Counted from the stretch's first letter, positions 51,701-62,696 are shown. The stretch: DNA of 64,000 bases from Dyella_A sp035685805 (GCF_035685805.1 NZ_DASSAB010000041.1:1-64000), one strand, 5' to 3'. Notes: generated from the letters alone by a model not told the origin. Program-made: numbers and translations.

Positions 51701-52543
51701 ATGATCACCTTTACTGCTGTGGCGCTGGTCTGCGGCGCCGTGTGGCTGGCCGCTGCCCTGGTCGGCTTCGTGTTCAAGCTGGCGTTTGCCGTGCTTGGTG
51801 GCCTGTTCGGGCTGCTGGCGGGCGCCGTCGGCCTGTTGCTGGGAGCGCTGGTGCTGGTGATCGTGTTGCCGCTGGCGGCGCTTGCACTAGTGCCGGCACT
51901 GGTGCCGGCGCTGCTGCTCGGGGCGCTGGCGTGGCTGGTGGTGCGGGCCACGCGATCCGGCCCAGGCTGCCCGCTGATCCGCTGGCGGCCGGCATGCGGC
52001 CGGCCGCCAGCCCCTTCGTCAGCTGCCGCGCAACTGGAACGTCACCGGCACGCGCGCCCACGCCTTGACGGCGCGACCGCCGACCACCGCCGGCTGGAAC
52101 ATCCAGCCCTCGAGCACCTGCGAGCGGGCGCTGCGATCAAGCAGTGGATAGCCGCTGCTCTGCTCCACCACCACGTCCACCGGCTGGCCCCGCTCGTCGA
52201 CCAGCACCCGCAGCAGCACGGTGCCTTCCATGCGCTGGCGCAGCGCCAGCGGCGGAAAGCGCAGCGGTGCACGACGGTAGCCGAGGCTGGCCTCGATCGG
52301 CGCAGCGACGGCCGCAGGTGCCCGGGGCGGCGCCAGCGTCGGCGTGGTTACCGGCGGCGCAGCAACGTTTCCTTCATCGATGACAGTTACCGCCGGCGAC
52401 GTCACCGGCGCGGGCTTGCCCCGGGTCACCGGGGTCGGCGCCGGCGTGGCCGGCAACGGCTTGATCTCCAGCATCGGTGGCGCGGGTGGCGGTGGTGGCT
52501 CTTTGGGAATCAGCCGCAGCGTCGGCACGGGCGTGGGCAGTGA
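51701..52543 (+). CDS. Hydrophobic membrane protein; true C-terminus uncertain
   Basis: A strong AGGAGGAGCC site precedes ATG 51701. Residues 1-82 are almost wholly hydrophobic (two or three membrane segments: FTAVALVCGAVWLAAALVGF, FAVLGGLFGLLAGAVGLLL, VLVIVLPLAALALVPALV). After residue 82 the frame changes character, becoming Arg/His/Pro-rich, and runs antisense through almost the whole tonB-like gene at 52019-52684. The real protein probably ends near 51,960-52,020, with the tail produced by a lost stop codon or frameshift. Holin-like small proteins have this composition, but no family is recognised. Confidence 0.45.
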   Translation: MITFTAVALVCGAVWLAAALVGFVFKLAFAVLGGLFGLLAGAVGLLLGALVLVIVLPLAALALVPALVPALLLGALAWLVVRATRSGPGCPLIRWRPACGRPPAPSSAAAQLERHRHARPRLDGATADHRRLEHPALEHLRAGAAIKQWIAAALLHHHVHRLAPLVDQHPQQHGAFHALAQRQRRKAQRCTTVAEAGLDRRSDGRRCPGRRQRRRGYRRRSNVSFIDDSYRRRRHRRGLAPGHRGRRRRGRQRLDLQHRWRGWRWWLFGNQPQRRHGRGQ

Positions 52544-52684
52544 CAGGGTCATCAGGCGTGGCGCCAGTGGGCGCAGGGCTGCGAGCAGGATCATCAGGTT
52601 GAGGGCCATCGCCACGCTCAATGCGGCGATCCGCACGTGGTCGGGATGGGGGCGACGAGCAACAGCCAGGGACGGGGACGACAT
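52019..52684 (-). CDS. TonB-family energy transducer
   Basis: 221 residues. N-terminal membrane anchor (about 18-38), a Pro-rich periplasmic spacer (PPPPPAPPML, then many TP/AP repeats) and a C-terminal TonB domain (about 135-221; YRRAPLRFPPLALRQRMEGT, VVVEQSSGYPLLDRSA, VPVTFQLRG). Couples proton-motive force to outer-membrane receptors. No exbB/exbD genes are adjacent, so it is an accessory TonB. Confidence 0.82.
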   Translation of the reverse strand: MSSPSLAVARRPHPDHVRIAALSVAMALNLMILLAALRPLAPRLMTLSLPTPVPTLRLIPKEPPPPPAPPMLEIKPLPATPAPTPVTRGKPAPVTSPAVTVIDEGNVAAPPVTTPTLAPPRAPAAVAAPIEASLGYRRAPLRFPPLALRQRMEGTVLLRVLVDERGQPVDVVVEQSSGYPLLDRSARSQVLEGWMFQPAVVGGRAVKAWARVPVTFQLRGS

Positions 52685-52957
52685 GGGCGACCTCCTGACG
52701 AGCGATGGGCGGGTTGTGGCGCCGCCGCGCTGCCGTGGCAGTGGGGATCGCGGGAGGCGCGCCTGCAGCCTATGCCGGAAGTCATGGGTGGCGCAAGCGG
52801 ACGTCTGGACGTCTATTTGTTGCTACTGAAACCATTGCCCGTGAACCCGACCCATGGCGCCTGCCGCCGGCAACCCGCACGACGATGACGGCACGGGCGT
52901 CGGTTGCAGGCAGAATGGCGCCGCCGGCAGCCGCCGGCCTCAGCCAAGGGAAGAGCG

Positions 52958-53389
52958 ATGAACATCCGCAACTATGCCGCCGCAGCGCTGCTGCTCGGCT
53001 CGATGGCGCTGCCGATGGCGGTGCAGGCGCGGGACCTGTCGTGCAAGATGACGTTCCAGCTCAAGGGCTGGTCGATCTTCTACAAGACCGCCACCGGCAG
53101 CGGCACGGTGACCTGCAGCAACGGCCAGAGCATGCACGTGCGGCTGCGTGCCAAGGGCGGCGGCCTGACCTTCGGCAAGACCGAGGTAGACCACGGCATC
53201 GGCCGCTTCACCGGGGTCGACAGCATCGCCGACATCAAGGGCCACTACGCCAATGCCGAAGCCCATGCCGGTGCCGAGAAATCGGCCGACGCGCAGGTGG
53301 TCACCAAGGGCAGCGTGTCGCTGGCGCTGAGCGGCAAGGGGCGTGGCTGGAACCTGGGCGTGGCGTTCGGCGCTTTCATCATCGAGTGA
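52958..53389 (+). CDS. Periplasmic conserved hypothetical protein
   Basis: 143 residues with a signal peptide (AAAALLLGSMALPMAVQA). The mature part is beta-rich and glycine-containing (TGSGTVTCSNGQSMHVRL, GIGRFTGVDSIADIKGHY), with two cysteines (SCK, TCS) likely forming a disulfide. I recall similar proteins in Xanthomonadales with no known function. AAGGGAAG precedes the ATG. Confidence 0.7.
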   Translation: MNIRNYAAAALLLGSMALPMAVQARDLSCKMTFQLKGWSIFYKTATGSGTVTCSNGQSMHVRLRAKGGGLTFGKTEVDHGIGRFTGVDSIADIKGHYANAEAHAGAEKSADAQVVTKGSVSLALSGKGRGWNLGVAFGAFIIE

Positions 53390-53510
53390 CGCGCATCTCG
53401 GCGGCCGTCATGGCTGCTGCGGCGACCATGCGCGGCGGTATGCAGCCATCGGGCGCCGCGCTATGGTGCGTTGCAAGAAGGCCTCTTCCCGGGGCCGATG
53501 GAGAGGACGG

Positions 53511-54176
53511 ATGACGGCAGGGCGAACGGTGGTTGCCGCGCGATATGCGTTTGCCGACGAGCTCGCCAGCAGCGTCGTGCACGGCATCGGCATCGTGCTC
53601 AGCATTGCCGGGCTGGCGGTGCTGGTGGCGGTCTCCGCGCAGCATGGCGAGGCGCGCGACGTGCTCGCCAGCGCCGTCTTCGGCGCCACGCTGGTGCTGC
53701 TGTACACCGCCTCCACGCTCTACCACGCGGTACCGGTGCCGGCGGCCAAGCCGGTCTTGCGCACGCTCGACCACATCGCGATCTATCTGCTGATTGCCGG
53801 CACCTACACGCCGTTTACCCTGATCGCGCTGCCGGGTCGCTGGGGCTGGAGCCTGTTCATCGCGGTGTGGACGCTGGCTGCACTGGGCAGCGTGCTGGAG
53901 CTGGGTCCGCTCAAGCGTTACCGCAAGTTGTCGGTGCTGCTGTACATCGGCATGGGCTGGATCGGCATGATCGCGTTCAAGCCGCTGATGGCGCACCTGC
54001 AGACCGGCGGCATGGTGCTGCTGCTCGCCGGCGGCCTGGCCTACACGCTGGGCGTGCCGTTCTATCTCTGGCGACGGCTGCCGTATCACCACTCGGTGTG
54101 GCATTGCTTCGTGCTCGCCGGCAGCGTGCTGCACTACCTGGCCGTGTTGCTTTACGTGATCCCCGACCCCGTCTGA
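53511..54176 (+). CDS. trhA: Hemolysin III / TrhA family membrane protein
   Basis: 221 residues, seven membrane helices of the PAQR/hemolysin III fold. Metal-site motifs: EMASSVVHGIG-type (here DELASSVVHGIGIV), ASTLYHAVP, RTLDHIAIYLLIAGTYTPF and HHSVWHCFVLAGSVLHY, supplying the conserved Asp, Ser and His residues. Family members are membrane homeostasis proteins; haemolytic activity is known for only some. GAGAGGACGG precedes the ATG. Confidence 0.9.
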   Translation: MTAGRTVVAARYAFADELASSVVHGIGIVLSIAGLAVLVAVSAQHGEARDVLASAVFGATLVLLYTASTLYHAVPVPAAKPVLRTLDHIAIYLLIAGTYTPFTLIALPGRWGWSLFIAVWTLAALGSVLELGPLKRYRKLSVLLYIGMGWIGMIAFKPLMAHLQTGGMVLLLAGGLAYTLGVPFYLWRRLPYHHSVWHCFVLAGSVLHYLAVLLYVIPDPV

Positions 54177-54225
54177 GTGGCTCGACCGGCTGCGCGGTGG
54201 TGCCGCGATGCCGGGTTCGAACCCT

Positions 54226-55998
54226 TCAGGGTTTGCGCTGTGCCGGCACGAACTGGGTGCGCACTGCTTCGGCCAGCTGCGCCGGGGGCAGCAGGCCCTG
54301 GCTGATCACGAAATCATTGAACGCCTTGCGGTCGAACGCGGGGCCCAGGGTCTGTTCGGTCTGCAGGCGCAGTTGCTGCAAGCGCATGTAGCCGTAGAAG
54401 TAGGCAGTGGCCTGGCCGGGCGAATCGAACGTATAGCGATCGATCTCCTGCCGCGCCAGCGCCTCGGACAGACCGACGTCATGCACCAGCACCTCGTGCG
54501 CCCGCTCCGGGGTGATCAGGCCGAGGTTGAGCATCGGGTCCAGCCATGCACGCGCCGCGCGCATCAGCCGGTTCTGCAGGGCGATGAACTGGCCCGCCGG
54601 CGGCTCGTACGGCAGCATCTCCGACTCCGCGTACAGCGCCCACCCCTCGACGTTGACGCTGTTGAAGGCGAACAGGCTGCGCGCCAGCGACACGCCGCGC
54701 TCGACCATCGCCGCAAACTGCAGCTCATGGCCGGGTCGCCCCTCGTGCGCGGTGAGCGTCCAGGCGGCCGCCTTGAAGGTGAAGTCGTCGTACGCATCGC
54801 TGCCACCCGTGGTGGCCGACGGGTTGCCCATGGTCAGCACGAACGTGCCCTGCTCGCCGTGGTTGTTGATGAACGGCGGGGGCGCCATGTGCGGTGCGGG
54901 AACCTGCGCTGCCTCGGCATCGGAGGCCAGCCGCATCTGCATCTTGCGTTCGGGCAGGGTGACGATGCGCTCGCGCTGGATCGTCTGCTCGATGCGGCCG
55001 AGCACCTCGTGGTACCACGGCACCACCTGATCCTTGCCCAGCTGCTGTTTCTTCAGCGCCTTCAGCACGTCGCGGTAATCGGTCGCGTCGATTCCCTCGG
55101 CCCTGGCCACGGCAGGGGCCAGCACCTGCATCATGCCGCGCAGTTCGACGAACTCCAGTTGCGCCTGGCCGATCAGCTGCTGCGGCGGAATGTCGATGCC
55201 GACCTGCTCGAGGTTGTATGCGTACAGCGGCTCGGGCAGGCGGAAATCGGTTCGCGCGCGCGGCAGCACGGTGCGGCGCACCCAGGCGTCGTAGGTCGTC
55301 AGCTGGGCATCGAGGGCGTCCAGTGCGGCTTTGCCCTCGGCGTCGTCCAGCTTGTACTTGGCGAACAGCTGGCGGATCCCCTTCGCGTAGCGCGCGGTGT
55401 TTGCCAGTTGCTGTTCCACCTCGCCGCGGTACGGGCCGAGCAGACCCTTCCGGTCCAGACGCGCGCGCGTCTGCTGTTCGGCCAGCTCGATCATCGGCGT
55501 GCAGCCGGGCGCCTGCCCGACATAGCACTGCAGGCGCGTGCGGGCGGCGGCACGGCGCGCGGGGGCGACGTCGTCCTTCAGCAGCGCAAACTCGCCGCTG
55601 AAGATCAATTCGCCCACGTCGTTGTAGGGCAGCAGGTACTTGCCGTTGAGATCGATGCCCTCGATCTGCTGGGTTGCCGCGGTGATCAGGATCTGCAGAT
55701 CCTGGCGCACCTGCGGGTCCTTCTCGTCGGCCAGGCGCGCCTGCAGCCGGGTCCGGGCGTCGACCAGGGCGGCGCGCGAGCGCTCGTCCACGCCCGGGCG
55801 CAGGTCCGCCACCTTGTCGTCGTAACCGGCCACGCCGATCTGCGAGGCGAACTCGGGACTGAAGCGGGCGATCGGGTCGAGCAGCAGTCGCGAGTCGGCG
55901 TTGCTGCGTGCGATCCACGTGGGTGTCGTGGCCTGGGCGTGCAGCGGCCCGGCAGCGGCGAGCAGGGCGGTCAGGGCGACAGCGAGGCGGGTGGACAT
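54226..55998 (-). CDS. DUF885 family zinc-peptidase-like protein
   Basis: 590 residues with a signal peptide (AVALTALLAAAGPLHAQ). Helical M3/M32-like fold; TAHEGRPGHELQ supplies the HExxxH-type metal site and SVNVEGWALYAESEM the further Glu. DUF885 proteins are common periplasmic enzymes with poorly known substrates. The start at 55998 gives a normal signal peptide; a start at 56052 would add a basic extension. Confidence 0.83.
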   Translation of the reverse strand: MSTRLAVALTALLAAAGPLHAQATTPTWIARSNADSRLLLDPIARFSPEFASQIGVAGYDDKVADLRPGVDERSRAALVDARTRLQARLADEKDPQVRQDLQILITAATQQIEGIDLNGKYLLPYNDVGELIFSGEFALLKDDVAPARRAAARTRLQCYVGQAPGCTPMIELAEQQTRARLDRKGLLGPYRGEVEQQLANTARYAKGIRQLFAKYKLDDAEGKAALDALDAQLTTYDAWVRRTVLPRARTDFRLPEPLYAYNLEQVGIDIPPQQLIGQAQLEFVELRGMMQVLAPAVARAEGIDATDYRDVLKALKKQQLGKDQVVPWYHEVLGRIEQTIQRERIVTLPERKMQMRLASDAEAAQVPAPHMAPPPFINNHGEQGTFVLTMGNPSATTGGSDAYDDFTFKAAAWTLTAHEGRPGHELQFAAMVERGVSLARSLFAFNSVNVEGWALYAESEMLPYEPPAGQFIALQNRLMRAARAWLDPMLNLGLITPERAHEVLVHDVGLSEALARQEIDRYTFDSPGQATAYFYGYMRLQQLRLQTEQTLGPAFDRKAFNDFVISQGLLPPAQLAEAVRTQFVPAQRKP

Positions 55999-56098
55999 GC
56001 GCAGATCTCGGCAGCGTGGGCGTGGCGTGACCGTAATGCGGCTGCCGGGCATGCACCATGTGCCGAAGGTCGCGGCCGCGCCGCCCGCCGCCCGCCGC

Positions 56099-56584
56099 TC
56101 AGCCGACCAGCATGCCCAGGGCGAACAGCCCCAGCATGACGAACGACACCACCAGCTTGACCAGGGTGCCGAACAGCAGGCCGGTCCAGGTGCCGATGCC
56201 CACGTGGGTCGAGCGCAGCACGCTGGTGCCGGCCATCAGCTCGCCGGCCAGGGCACCCAGGAACGGGCCCAGCAGCAGCCCGGGAATGCCGAAGAACATT
56301 CCCGCCACCGTGCCGATCGCCGCACCCCAGAGGGCGCGGCGGCTTGCGCCCACACGCTTGGCGCCGAGCGCGCCGGCAACGAAGTCGATCGCCACGCCGG
56401 CGGTGGCCAGTGCAGCGATGCCCAGCAGCCACCACAGGCCGAGGTGACGGTAGCCGTCCACGGCGGCGACCAGCCAGATGCCGCCGAAGATCATCGGAAT
56501 GCCCGGCAGCGCCGGCAGGATCGTCCCGGCCAGCCCACCCAGCATGAGTGCGGCGGCGAGCAGGTACAGCGCGATGTCGAGCAT
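56099..56584 (-). CDS. DUF456 membrane protein
   Basis: 161 residues, four to five membrane helices with the internal-repeat pattern LPGIPMIFGGIWLV and GIPGLLLGPFLGALAGE. DUF456 function is unknown. GAGGGAG precedes the start. It lies between DUF885 and fpr on the same strand; gaps of about 100 nt make one operon uncertain. Confidence 0.82.
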   Translation of the reverse strand: MLDIALYLLAAALMLGGLAGTILPALPGIPMIFGGIWLVAAVDGYRHLGLWWLLGIAALATAGVAIDFVAGALGAKRVGASRRALWGAAIGTVAGMFFGIPGLLLGPFLGALAGELMAGTSVLRSTHVGIGTWTGLLFGTLVKLVVSFVMLGLFALGMLVG

Positions 56585-56677
56585 GCGGTCTCCCTCGGGT
56601 CGATCGCCACGCCGGCGAGTGGCCGACCCTATCGCGCCGGGCGTGACGGCGACGCCCCCGCGCGGCGTCGGGACGGC

Positions 56678-57454
56678 TTACTTCTCCACGAATGCCCGTT
56701 CGATCACGTAGTCGCCCGGCTCGCGCGTACGCGGCGACGCCCGGAAACCACGCCCGTCCAGCAGGGCGCAGAGGTCCTCGAGCATGGCCGGGCTGCCGCA
56801 CAGCATCACCCGGTCGGTCTCGGGATTGAGCGGCGGCAAGCCCAGCGTCTGGCTCATCTGGCCGTCGACGATGGCATCGGTGATGCGGCCCTGGTTGCGG
56901 AACGCGTCGCGGGTGACGCTGGGGTAGTAGATGAGCTTTTCGCGCACCAGCTCGCCGAGGTATTCGTGCTGCGGCAGCTCATGCTGCAGGTAGTCGGCGT
57001 AGGCAAGGTCGCTGACGTGGCGCACGCCGTGGGCCAGCACGATCTTGTCGAAGCGCTCGTAGGTTTCCGGGTCGCGGATGATGCTCAGGAACGGTGCCAG
57101 CCCGGTGCCGGTGCCGAGCAGGTACAGGTGCCTGCCGGGCCTGAGGTCGTTGAGCACCAGCGTGCCGGTCGGCTTGCGGCTGACGATCACCGCATCGCCC
57201 GGCTTCAGATGCTGCAGGCGCGAGGTCAGCGGGCCGTTCGGTACCTTGATCGAGAAGAACTCCAGGTGTTCCTCCCAGTTCGCGCTGGCGATCGAGTAGG
57301 CGCGCATCAGCGGGCGCCCGTCGACCTCCAGTCCGATCATCACGAAGTGCCCGCTCTCGAAGCGGAAGCCGGGATCGCGCGTGGTGCGGAAGCTGAAGAG
57401 GGTGTCGTTCCAGTGCTGCACGTCGATGACGCGCTCGCTCGCCAATGCCACCAT
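56678..57454 (-). CDS. fpr: Ferredoxin-NADP+ reductase
   Basis: 258 residues, the normal length of bacterial Fpr. FAD-binding motif RAYS at 51-54 (PLMRAYSIAS), NADP loop GTGTGLAPFLS from about 114, and MLCGSPAMLEDL. C-terminus ends YVIERAFVEK, matching the subclass I enzymes of pseudomonads and xanthomonads. Moves electrons between NADPH and ferredoxin/flavodoxin, often in oxidative-stress response. Confidence 0.92.
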   Translation of the reverse strand: MVALASERVIDVQHWNDTLFSFRTTRDPGFRFESGHFVMIGLEVDGRPLMRAYSIASANWEEHLEFFSIKVPNGPLTSRLQHLKPGDAVIVSRKPTGTLVLNDLRPGRHLYLLGTGTGLAPFLSIIRDPETYERFDKIVLAHGVRHVSDLAYADYLQHELPQHEYLGELVREKLIYYPSVTRDAFRNQGRITDAIVDGQMSQTLGLPPLNPETDRVMLCGSPAMLEDLCALLDGRGFRASPRTREPGDYVIERAFVEK

Positions 57455-57626
57455 GGTCTTGCATTCTCGGTCGTGGGGATGCTTGCCCTGGCGGGGTGGG
57501 CGCGGCGGAGCCGCGCAGGCAGGGCAGCGTCATAGCATAGCGCGAGCCCGGAGCGGCTTCGAGCGCGCCACCGGGCCGCCGATGTCGCATGATGCGCGGC
57601 ACACCGATCAACAGGGGAGCACGAGC

Positions 57627-58280
57627 ATGGCCAAGCGCGGCGAGTTGCCGGTCGAGGAGCACCACGTCGGGCAACGTCATCTGGACCGGGTGATCATGTT
57701 GTCCGACGGCGTCTTCGCCATCGCCATCACCCTGTCCGCGATCGAGCTGCACCCGGAGCTCGTCGAGGGCCACGGCCTGTGGGAGGCGTGGGCGCGCCCG
57801 CTGCTGCTGTACCTGATCAGTTTCGTGCTGACCGGCGGGGTCTGGTTGAGCCACCGGCGCATGTTCGCGCACCTGCGCGACATCAACGTGGTGGGGACCG
57901 CGCTGAACCTGCTGCTGCTTGCCTGCGTGGCGCTGCTGCCGGTAGCCATTCGCTTTTCGCTGGAACACATGCAGGCCCGGCCGCAGGTCATGCAGGTGTA
58001 CTTCACGGCGACCGGCGCGACCTACGTCAGCGCCGCGCTGCTATGGGCGTACCTGGCCTTCGTGGCCCATCTCGCCCCCGACCTCGATCGCCGGATCGCC
58101 CTGAGCTGGCTGCTGCGACTGCTGATGGCGCCGGCCCTGATCGCGGCAGCGGGCCTGCTGCACGCCGGCCTGAACGTGGCCGCCTCCGTGCTGGCACTGG
58201 TCGCGGTGGCGCTGGCTGTCGGCCGGCGCTGGGCCGCCCGCGGCGCGCCCGCGGACGGAGCGGCTGCTCCCGACCGATGA
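57627..58280 (+). CDS. TMEM175-family potassium channel-like protein (DUF1211)
   Basis: 217 residues, about six membrane helices. Signature RVIMLSDGVFAIAITL at 21-36 (family form RxxxFSDxxFAI, with Leu for Phe before SD), followed by HRRMFAHLRDINVVGTALNL. Bacterial TMEM175 proteins form K+ leak channels; the Phe-to-Leu change could alter gating (inference). AGGGGAGC precedes the ATG. Confidence 0.82.
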   Translation: MAKRGELPVEEHHVGQRHLDRVIMLSDGVFAIAITLSAIELHPELVEGHGLWEAWARPLLLYLISFVLTGGVWLSHRRMFAHLRDINVVGTALNLLLLACVALLPVAIRFSLEHMQARPQVMQVYFTATGATYVSAALLWAYLAFVAHLAPDLDRRIALSWLLRLLMAPALIAAAGLLHAGLNVAASVLALVAVALAVGRRWAARGAPADGAAAPDR

Positions 58281-58426
58281 CGGCAGCCGCCGGTTGCTGA
58301 CGCCTTCGGCTGGTGCGTCGCGCCGGGGAGGGGCGTTGGCGCGGGCCGCGTCGCGCACACGCACGACCGAACCGCGGCCGGGGCCGCTATGATGCGCCGC
58401 ATCCAAGGGGACTCAGGGGGGACGGT

Positions 58427-59703
<1,277 letters not shown>

Positions 59704-59704
<1 letters not shown>

Positions 59705-60768
59705 TGGACAAGCCCAACGCGGAAAGCTCCAGCGCGCTCATCCCCGCCGAGCTGCAGGCGCGCGTGCGTGCCAATCAGGGCACCTGGCTGGTCACCGGTG
59801 TGGCCGGATTCATTGGCTCGAACCTGCTCGAGACACTGCTGCGGCTGGACCAGCAGGTGGTGGGCCTGGACAACTTCGCCACCGGCTACCAGCGCAACCT
59901 CGACGAAGTGCGCGACGTGGTGGGGCCGCAGGCATGGTCGCGGTTCCGCTTCATCGAGGGCGATATCCGCTCCTTCGAACAGTGTCAGGCGGCCTGCGAA
60001 GGCGTTACCCACGTGTTGCACCAGGCAGCACTGGGCTCGGTGCCGCGCTCGATCGAGGACCCGCTGGCTTCGCACGCGGCCAACGCGACCGGCTTTCTGA
60101 ACATGCTCACCGCCGCGCGCGACGCGGGCGTGTCGAGTTTCACCTACGCCGCCTCCAGCGCCACCTACGGTGACGAACCCACCTTGCCCAAGGTGGAGAG
60201 CCGCATCGGCAAGCCGCTGTCGCCGTACGCGGTGACCAAGCTGGTCAACGAAATCTATGCCGAGGTGTACGCGCGCTGCTACGGCTTCGGTGCGATCGGC
60301 CTGCGCTACTTCAACGTGTTCGGTCGCCGGCAGGACCCCGACGGCGCCTACGCCGCGGTGATCCCGCAGTGGATCGCCTCGCTGATCCGCGGCGATGACC
60401 TGTTCATCAACGGCGACGGCGAGACCACCCGCGATTTCTGCCACGTGGCCAACGCGGTGCAGGCGAACCTGCTGGCTGCGTTGTCGACGGCGGACGCCAG
60501 GGATCGCGTCTACAACGTGGCGGTGGGCCAGCGCACCAGCCTGAACCAGCTGTTCGATGCGCTCGTCGCGGGGCTGCGGAATCAGGGCGTGAGCTACGAG
60601 CGCCGGCCGGTCTACCGCGATTTCCGCGCCGGCGACGTGCGCCACTCGCTGGCGGACATCTCGCTGGCGTCGCGCCATCTCGGCTTCGCGCCCACGCATA
60701 CCATCACCGATGGACTGCTCGACGCGATGCCGTGGTATCTGCAATTCATCGCCCGGCAGGGCGGCTGA
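59704..60768 (+). CDS. tviC: UDP-N-acetyl(glucosaminuronic acid) C4 epimerase TviC/WbpP-type
   Basis: 354 residues, short-chain dehydrogenase fold. GVAGFIG loop at 32-38, SSATYGD at 151-157, and the YxxxK pair Y175/K179 in PYAVTKLVNE. RYFNVFGRRQDPDGAYAA is typical of the WbpP/TviC/Gne group. Together with TviB it would give UDP-GalNAcA. ACGGGAGGC before the ATG and the overlap with tviB indicate translational coupling. Confidence 0.9.
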
Positions 60769-61215
60769 CACCAGCCGGCGGTGCGGCGCGTCGGGCGTGA
60801 CGCGCTGGCAAGAGATCTTCCCGTTGCTGGACGCCTCAAAGCGCGAGGTCATCGGTCTTGATCCTTTCCGTCGCGAGGCGCGACGGCGGGCTTTGGGTGC
60901 ATTGCGCAGCGCTCGGCCGTCTGTCCGGAGCCGGGAGGTCGCGGGGCCCGCTGGGGCGAAGATCGTCCGCCCAAGCGGGCGCTGGTCGGCATGAGGCCCC
61001 GGTCCCGCGGGCTTTCGCTGGTGCGGCGGCCGCACCGCGAGTTCTGTCACCAGTCTCCCGGAGGAGGTCGGCAACCCGGCCGGCTGCCACAGACGAGCTG
61101 ACGGCTGGATGGCGCTGCGGCGCTAGCAAACGATGTAGCTGGATTTTGTGATGAAGTTGGCAATATGATGCCTGCCCGGCCGCGTAGGGAACGCCCGCCG
61201 GTACAGGGGGTTGCC
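60769..61215. other. Intergenic region before the sugar transferase; promoter region
   Basis: 447 nt with no convincing gene. The last 90 nt are locally A/T-rich (for example ttttgtgatgaagttggcaatatgatg near 61145) and probably hold the promoter of the exopolysaccharide transferase gene; spacing fits neither sigma-70 nor sigma-54 consensus well. Confidence 0.4.
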
Positions 61216-62616
61216 ATGTTTCGCTCTTCGAAGAACAGCGGTCTGCGCTGGCTTTTGGCCCTTTCCGTCATCGAATTGCTGCTGCTGAGCGCGTCACTCT
61301 ACGTGGCGGCGCGGCTGCGCTATGCCGGAGCGCCGGAAGATCTGGCCCGTTTCACTCGATCGCTGGTCTCCCGCTCGCTGGTGTTTGCGGTGGTGCTGAT
61401 GCTGGGTCTGGCCGCACTGGGCCAGTACCAGCTGAACATGCGCACCAGCTGGTTCGGGCTGATGGCCAGGCAGGCCGTCGGCTTCGGGCTGGGCACGATC
61501 ATGGTCGTGGTCGTGTACTACGCGTTGCCCTGGACCTACGTCGGGCGCGGCGTGCTTGGCATCGCGCTGGTGGTGGGTTTCGTGCTGCTGACCTGTTTCC
61601 GGCTGCTATTCCAGCGCCTGACCGAAGTGGAAGGGCTCAAGCACCGTATCCTCATCCTGGGGGCTGGCCCGCGCGCCGCCGAAGTGCACAGTCGCATGCG
61701 CCGCCGTGCCGATCGGCGCGGCTTCAACGTGGTCGGCTTCCTGCCGCGTGCCTCTGAAGCCATCTGCGTGCCGCAGGACTACCTGCTCGATCCGCAGCGC
61801 TCGCTGCTGGAGTGGGTGAACGAGCGCCAAGTGGACGAAGTGGTGGTGGGTGTCGAGGACCGCCGCGGCAACCTTCCGATGTCCGACCTGCTGGAGTTGC
61901 GCCAGCTCGGTGTGGGGGTGACCGACCTGACCAGCTTTGTCGAACGCGAGGCGGGGCGGCTGCAGCTTTCGTTCACCGATCCGTCCTGGCTGGTCTTTTC
62001 CGGCGGCTTTGACTCCACCCTGCTGCGCCGCTTCAGCAAGCGCAGCTTCGACCTGCTCGCGGCGGTCGTGGTGCTGTTGCTGACCTGGCCGCTGATGCTG
62101 CTGACCGCCCTTTGCATCCGGCTGGAGTCCGGTGCCGGCCAGCCGATCCTGTACCGGCAGGAGCGCGTGGGCGCGCGCGGCAAGACGTTCTGGCTGAACA
62201 AGTTCCGCAGCATGGCCACCGACGCCGAGCGCGACGGCATTGCCCGCTGGGCCAGCAAGAACGACGACCGCGTGACGCGGGTGGGTCGCTTCATCCGCAA
62301 GACGCGGCTGGACGAGCTGCCGCAGCTGTGGAACGTGGTGAAAGGTGAAATGAGCTTCATCGGCCCCCGGCCGGAGCGTCCCCAGTTCGTCGCCGACCTC
62401 AGCCGCAAGATCCGCTACTACGAGGTGCGCCACTGCCTCAAGCCCGGGCTCGCCGGCTGGGCCCAGCTGCGCTACGCCTACGGCGCTTCGGACGAAGATG
62501 CGGCGGAGAAACTCAAGTACGACCTGTACTACGTCAAGAACCACAACCTGCTGTTCGACCTGCTGATCCTGATCCAGACCGTGGAAGTGGTGCTGTTCGG
62601 TCGCGGCGCCCGCTGA
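61216..62616 (+). CDS. Undecaprenyl-phosphate sugar-1-phosphate transferase (exopolysaccharide initiation)
   Basis: 466 residues. Four membrane helices at the N-terminus, a Rossmann-like middle part (RILILGAGPRAAEVHSRMRR), one more helix near 280 (FDLLAAVVVLLLTWPLML), then the catalytic bacterial sugar transferase domain: KFRSMATDAE, KTRLDELPQLWNVVKGEMS, GPRPERPQFV, KPGLAGWAQL. It loads the first sugar on undecaprenyl phosphate at the inner membrane. Matches the EpsB-type family. CAGGGGG precedes the ATG. Confidence 0.9.
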   Translation: MFRSSKNSGLRWLLALSVIELLLLSASLYVAARLRYAGAPEDLARFTRSLVSRSLVFAVVLMLGLAALGQYQLNMRTSWFGLMARQAVGFGLGTIMVVVVYYALPWTYVGRGVLGIALVVGFVLLTCFRLLFQRLTEVEGLKHRILILGAGPRAAEVHSRMRRRADRRGFNVVGFLPRASEAICVPQDYLLDPQRSLLEWVNERQVDEVVVGVEDRRGNLPMSDLLELRQLGVGVTDLTSFVEREAGRLQLSFTDPSWLVFSGGFDSTLLRRFSKRSFDLLAAVVVLLLTWPLMLLTALCIRLESGAGQPILYRQERVGARGKTFWLNKFRSMATDAERDGIARWASKNDDRVTRVGRFIRKTRLDELPQLWNVVKGEMSFIGPRPERPQFVADLSRKIRYYEVRHCLKPGLAGWAQLRYAYGASDEDAAEKLKYDLYYVKNHNLLFDLLILIQTVEVVLFGRGAR

Positions 62617-62673
62617 TCGGCCCGTCCCCTGCGGGGCGTGGCGGCTCAACAGGGCACCGTGCGTAACGTTTTG

Positions 62674-62696
62674 AACAGGCGCATGCTGCGCCTGTT
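62674..62696. other. Hairpin between the transferase and the next gene
   Basis: AACAGGCGCA-tgc-TGCGCCTGTT is a perfect 10-bp stem. No T tract follows on either strand, so it may reduce rather than stop transcription into the next gene. Confidence 0.45.

Noticed and set aside
54208..56139. 643-codon plus-strand open frame
   Set aside because: Antisense shadow of the DUF885 gene, which has a signal peptide and clear metal-site motifs.
61135..61165. Sigma-54-like TTGGCA...TGCC element upstream of the sugar transferase
   Set aside because: GG and GC elements are 9 nt apart rather than the required 10 and flanking bases do not fit.
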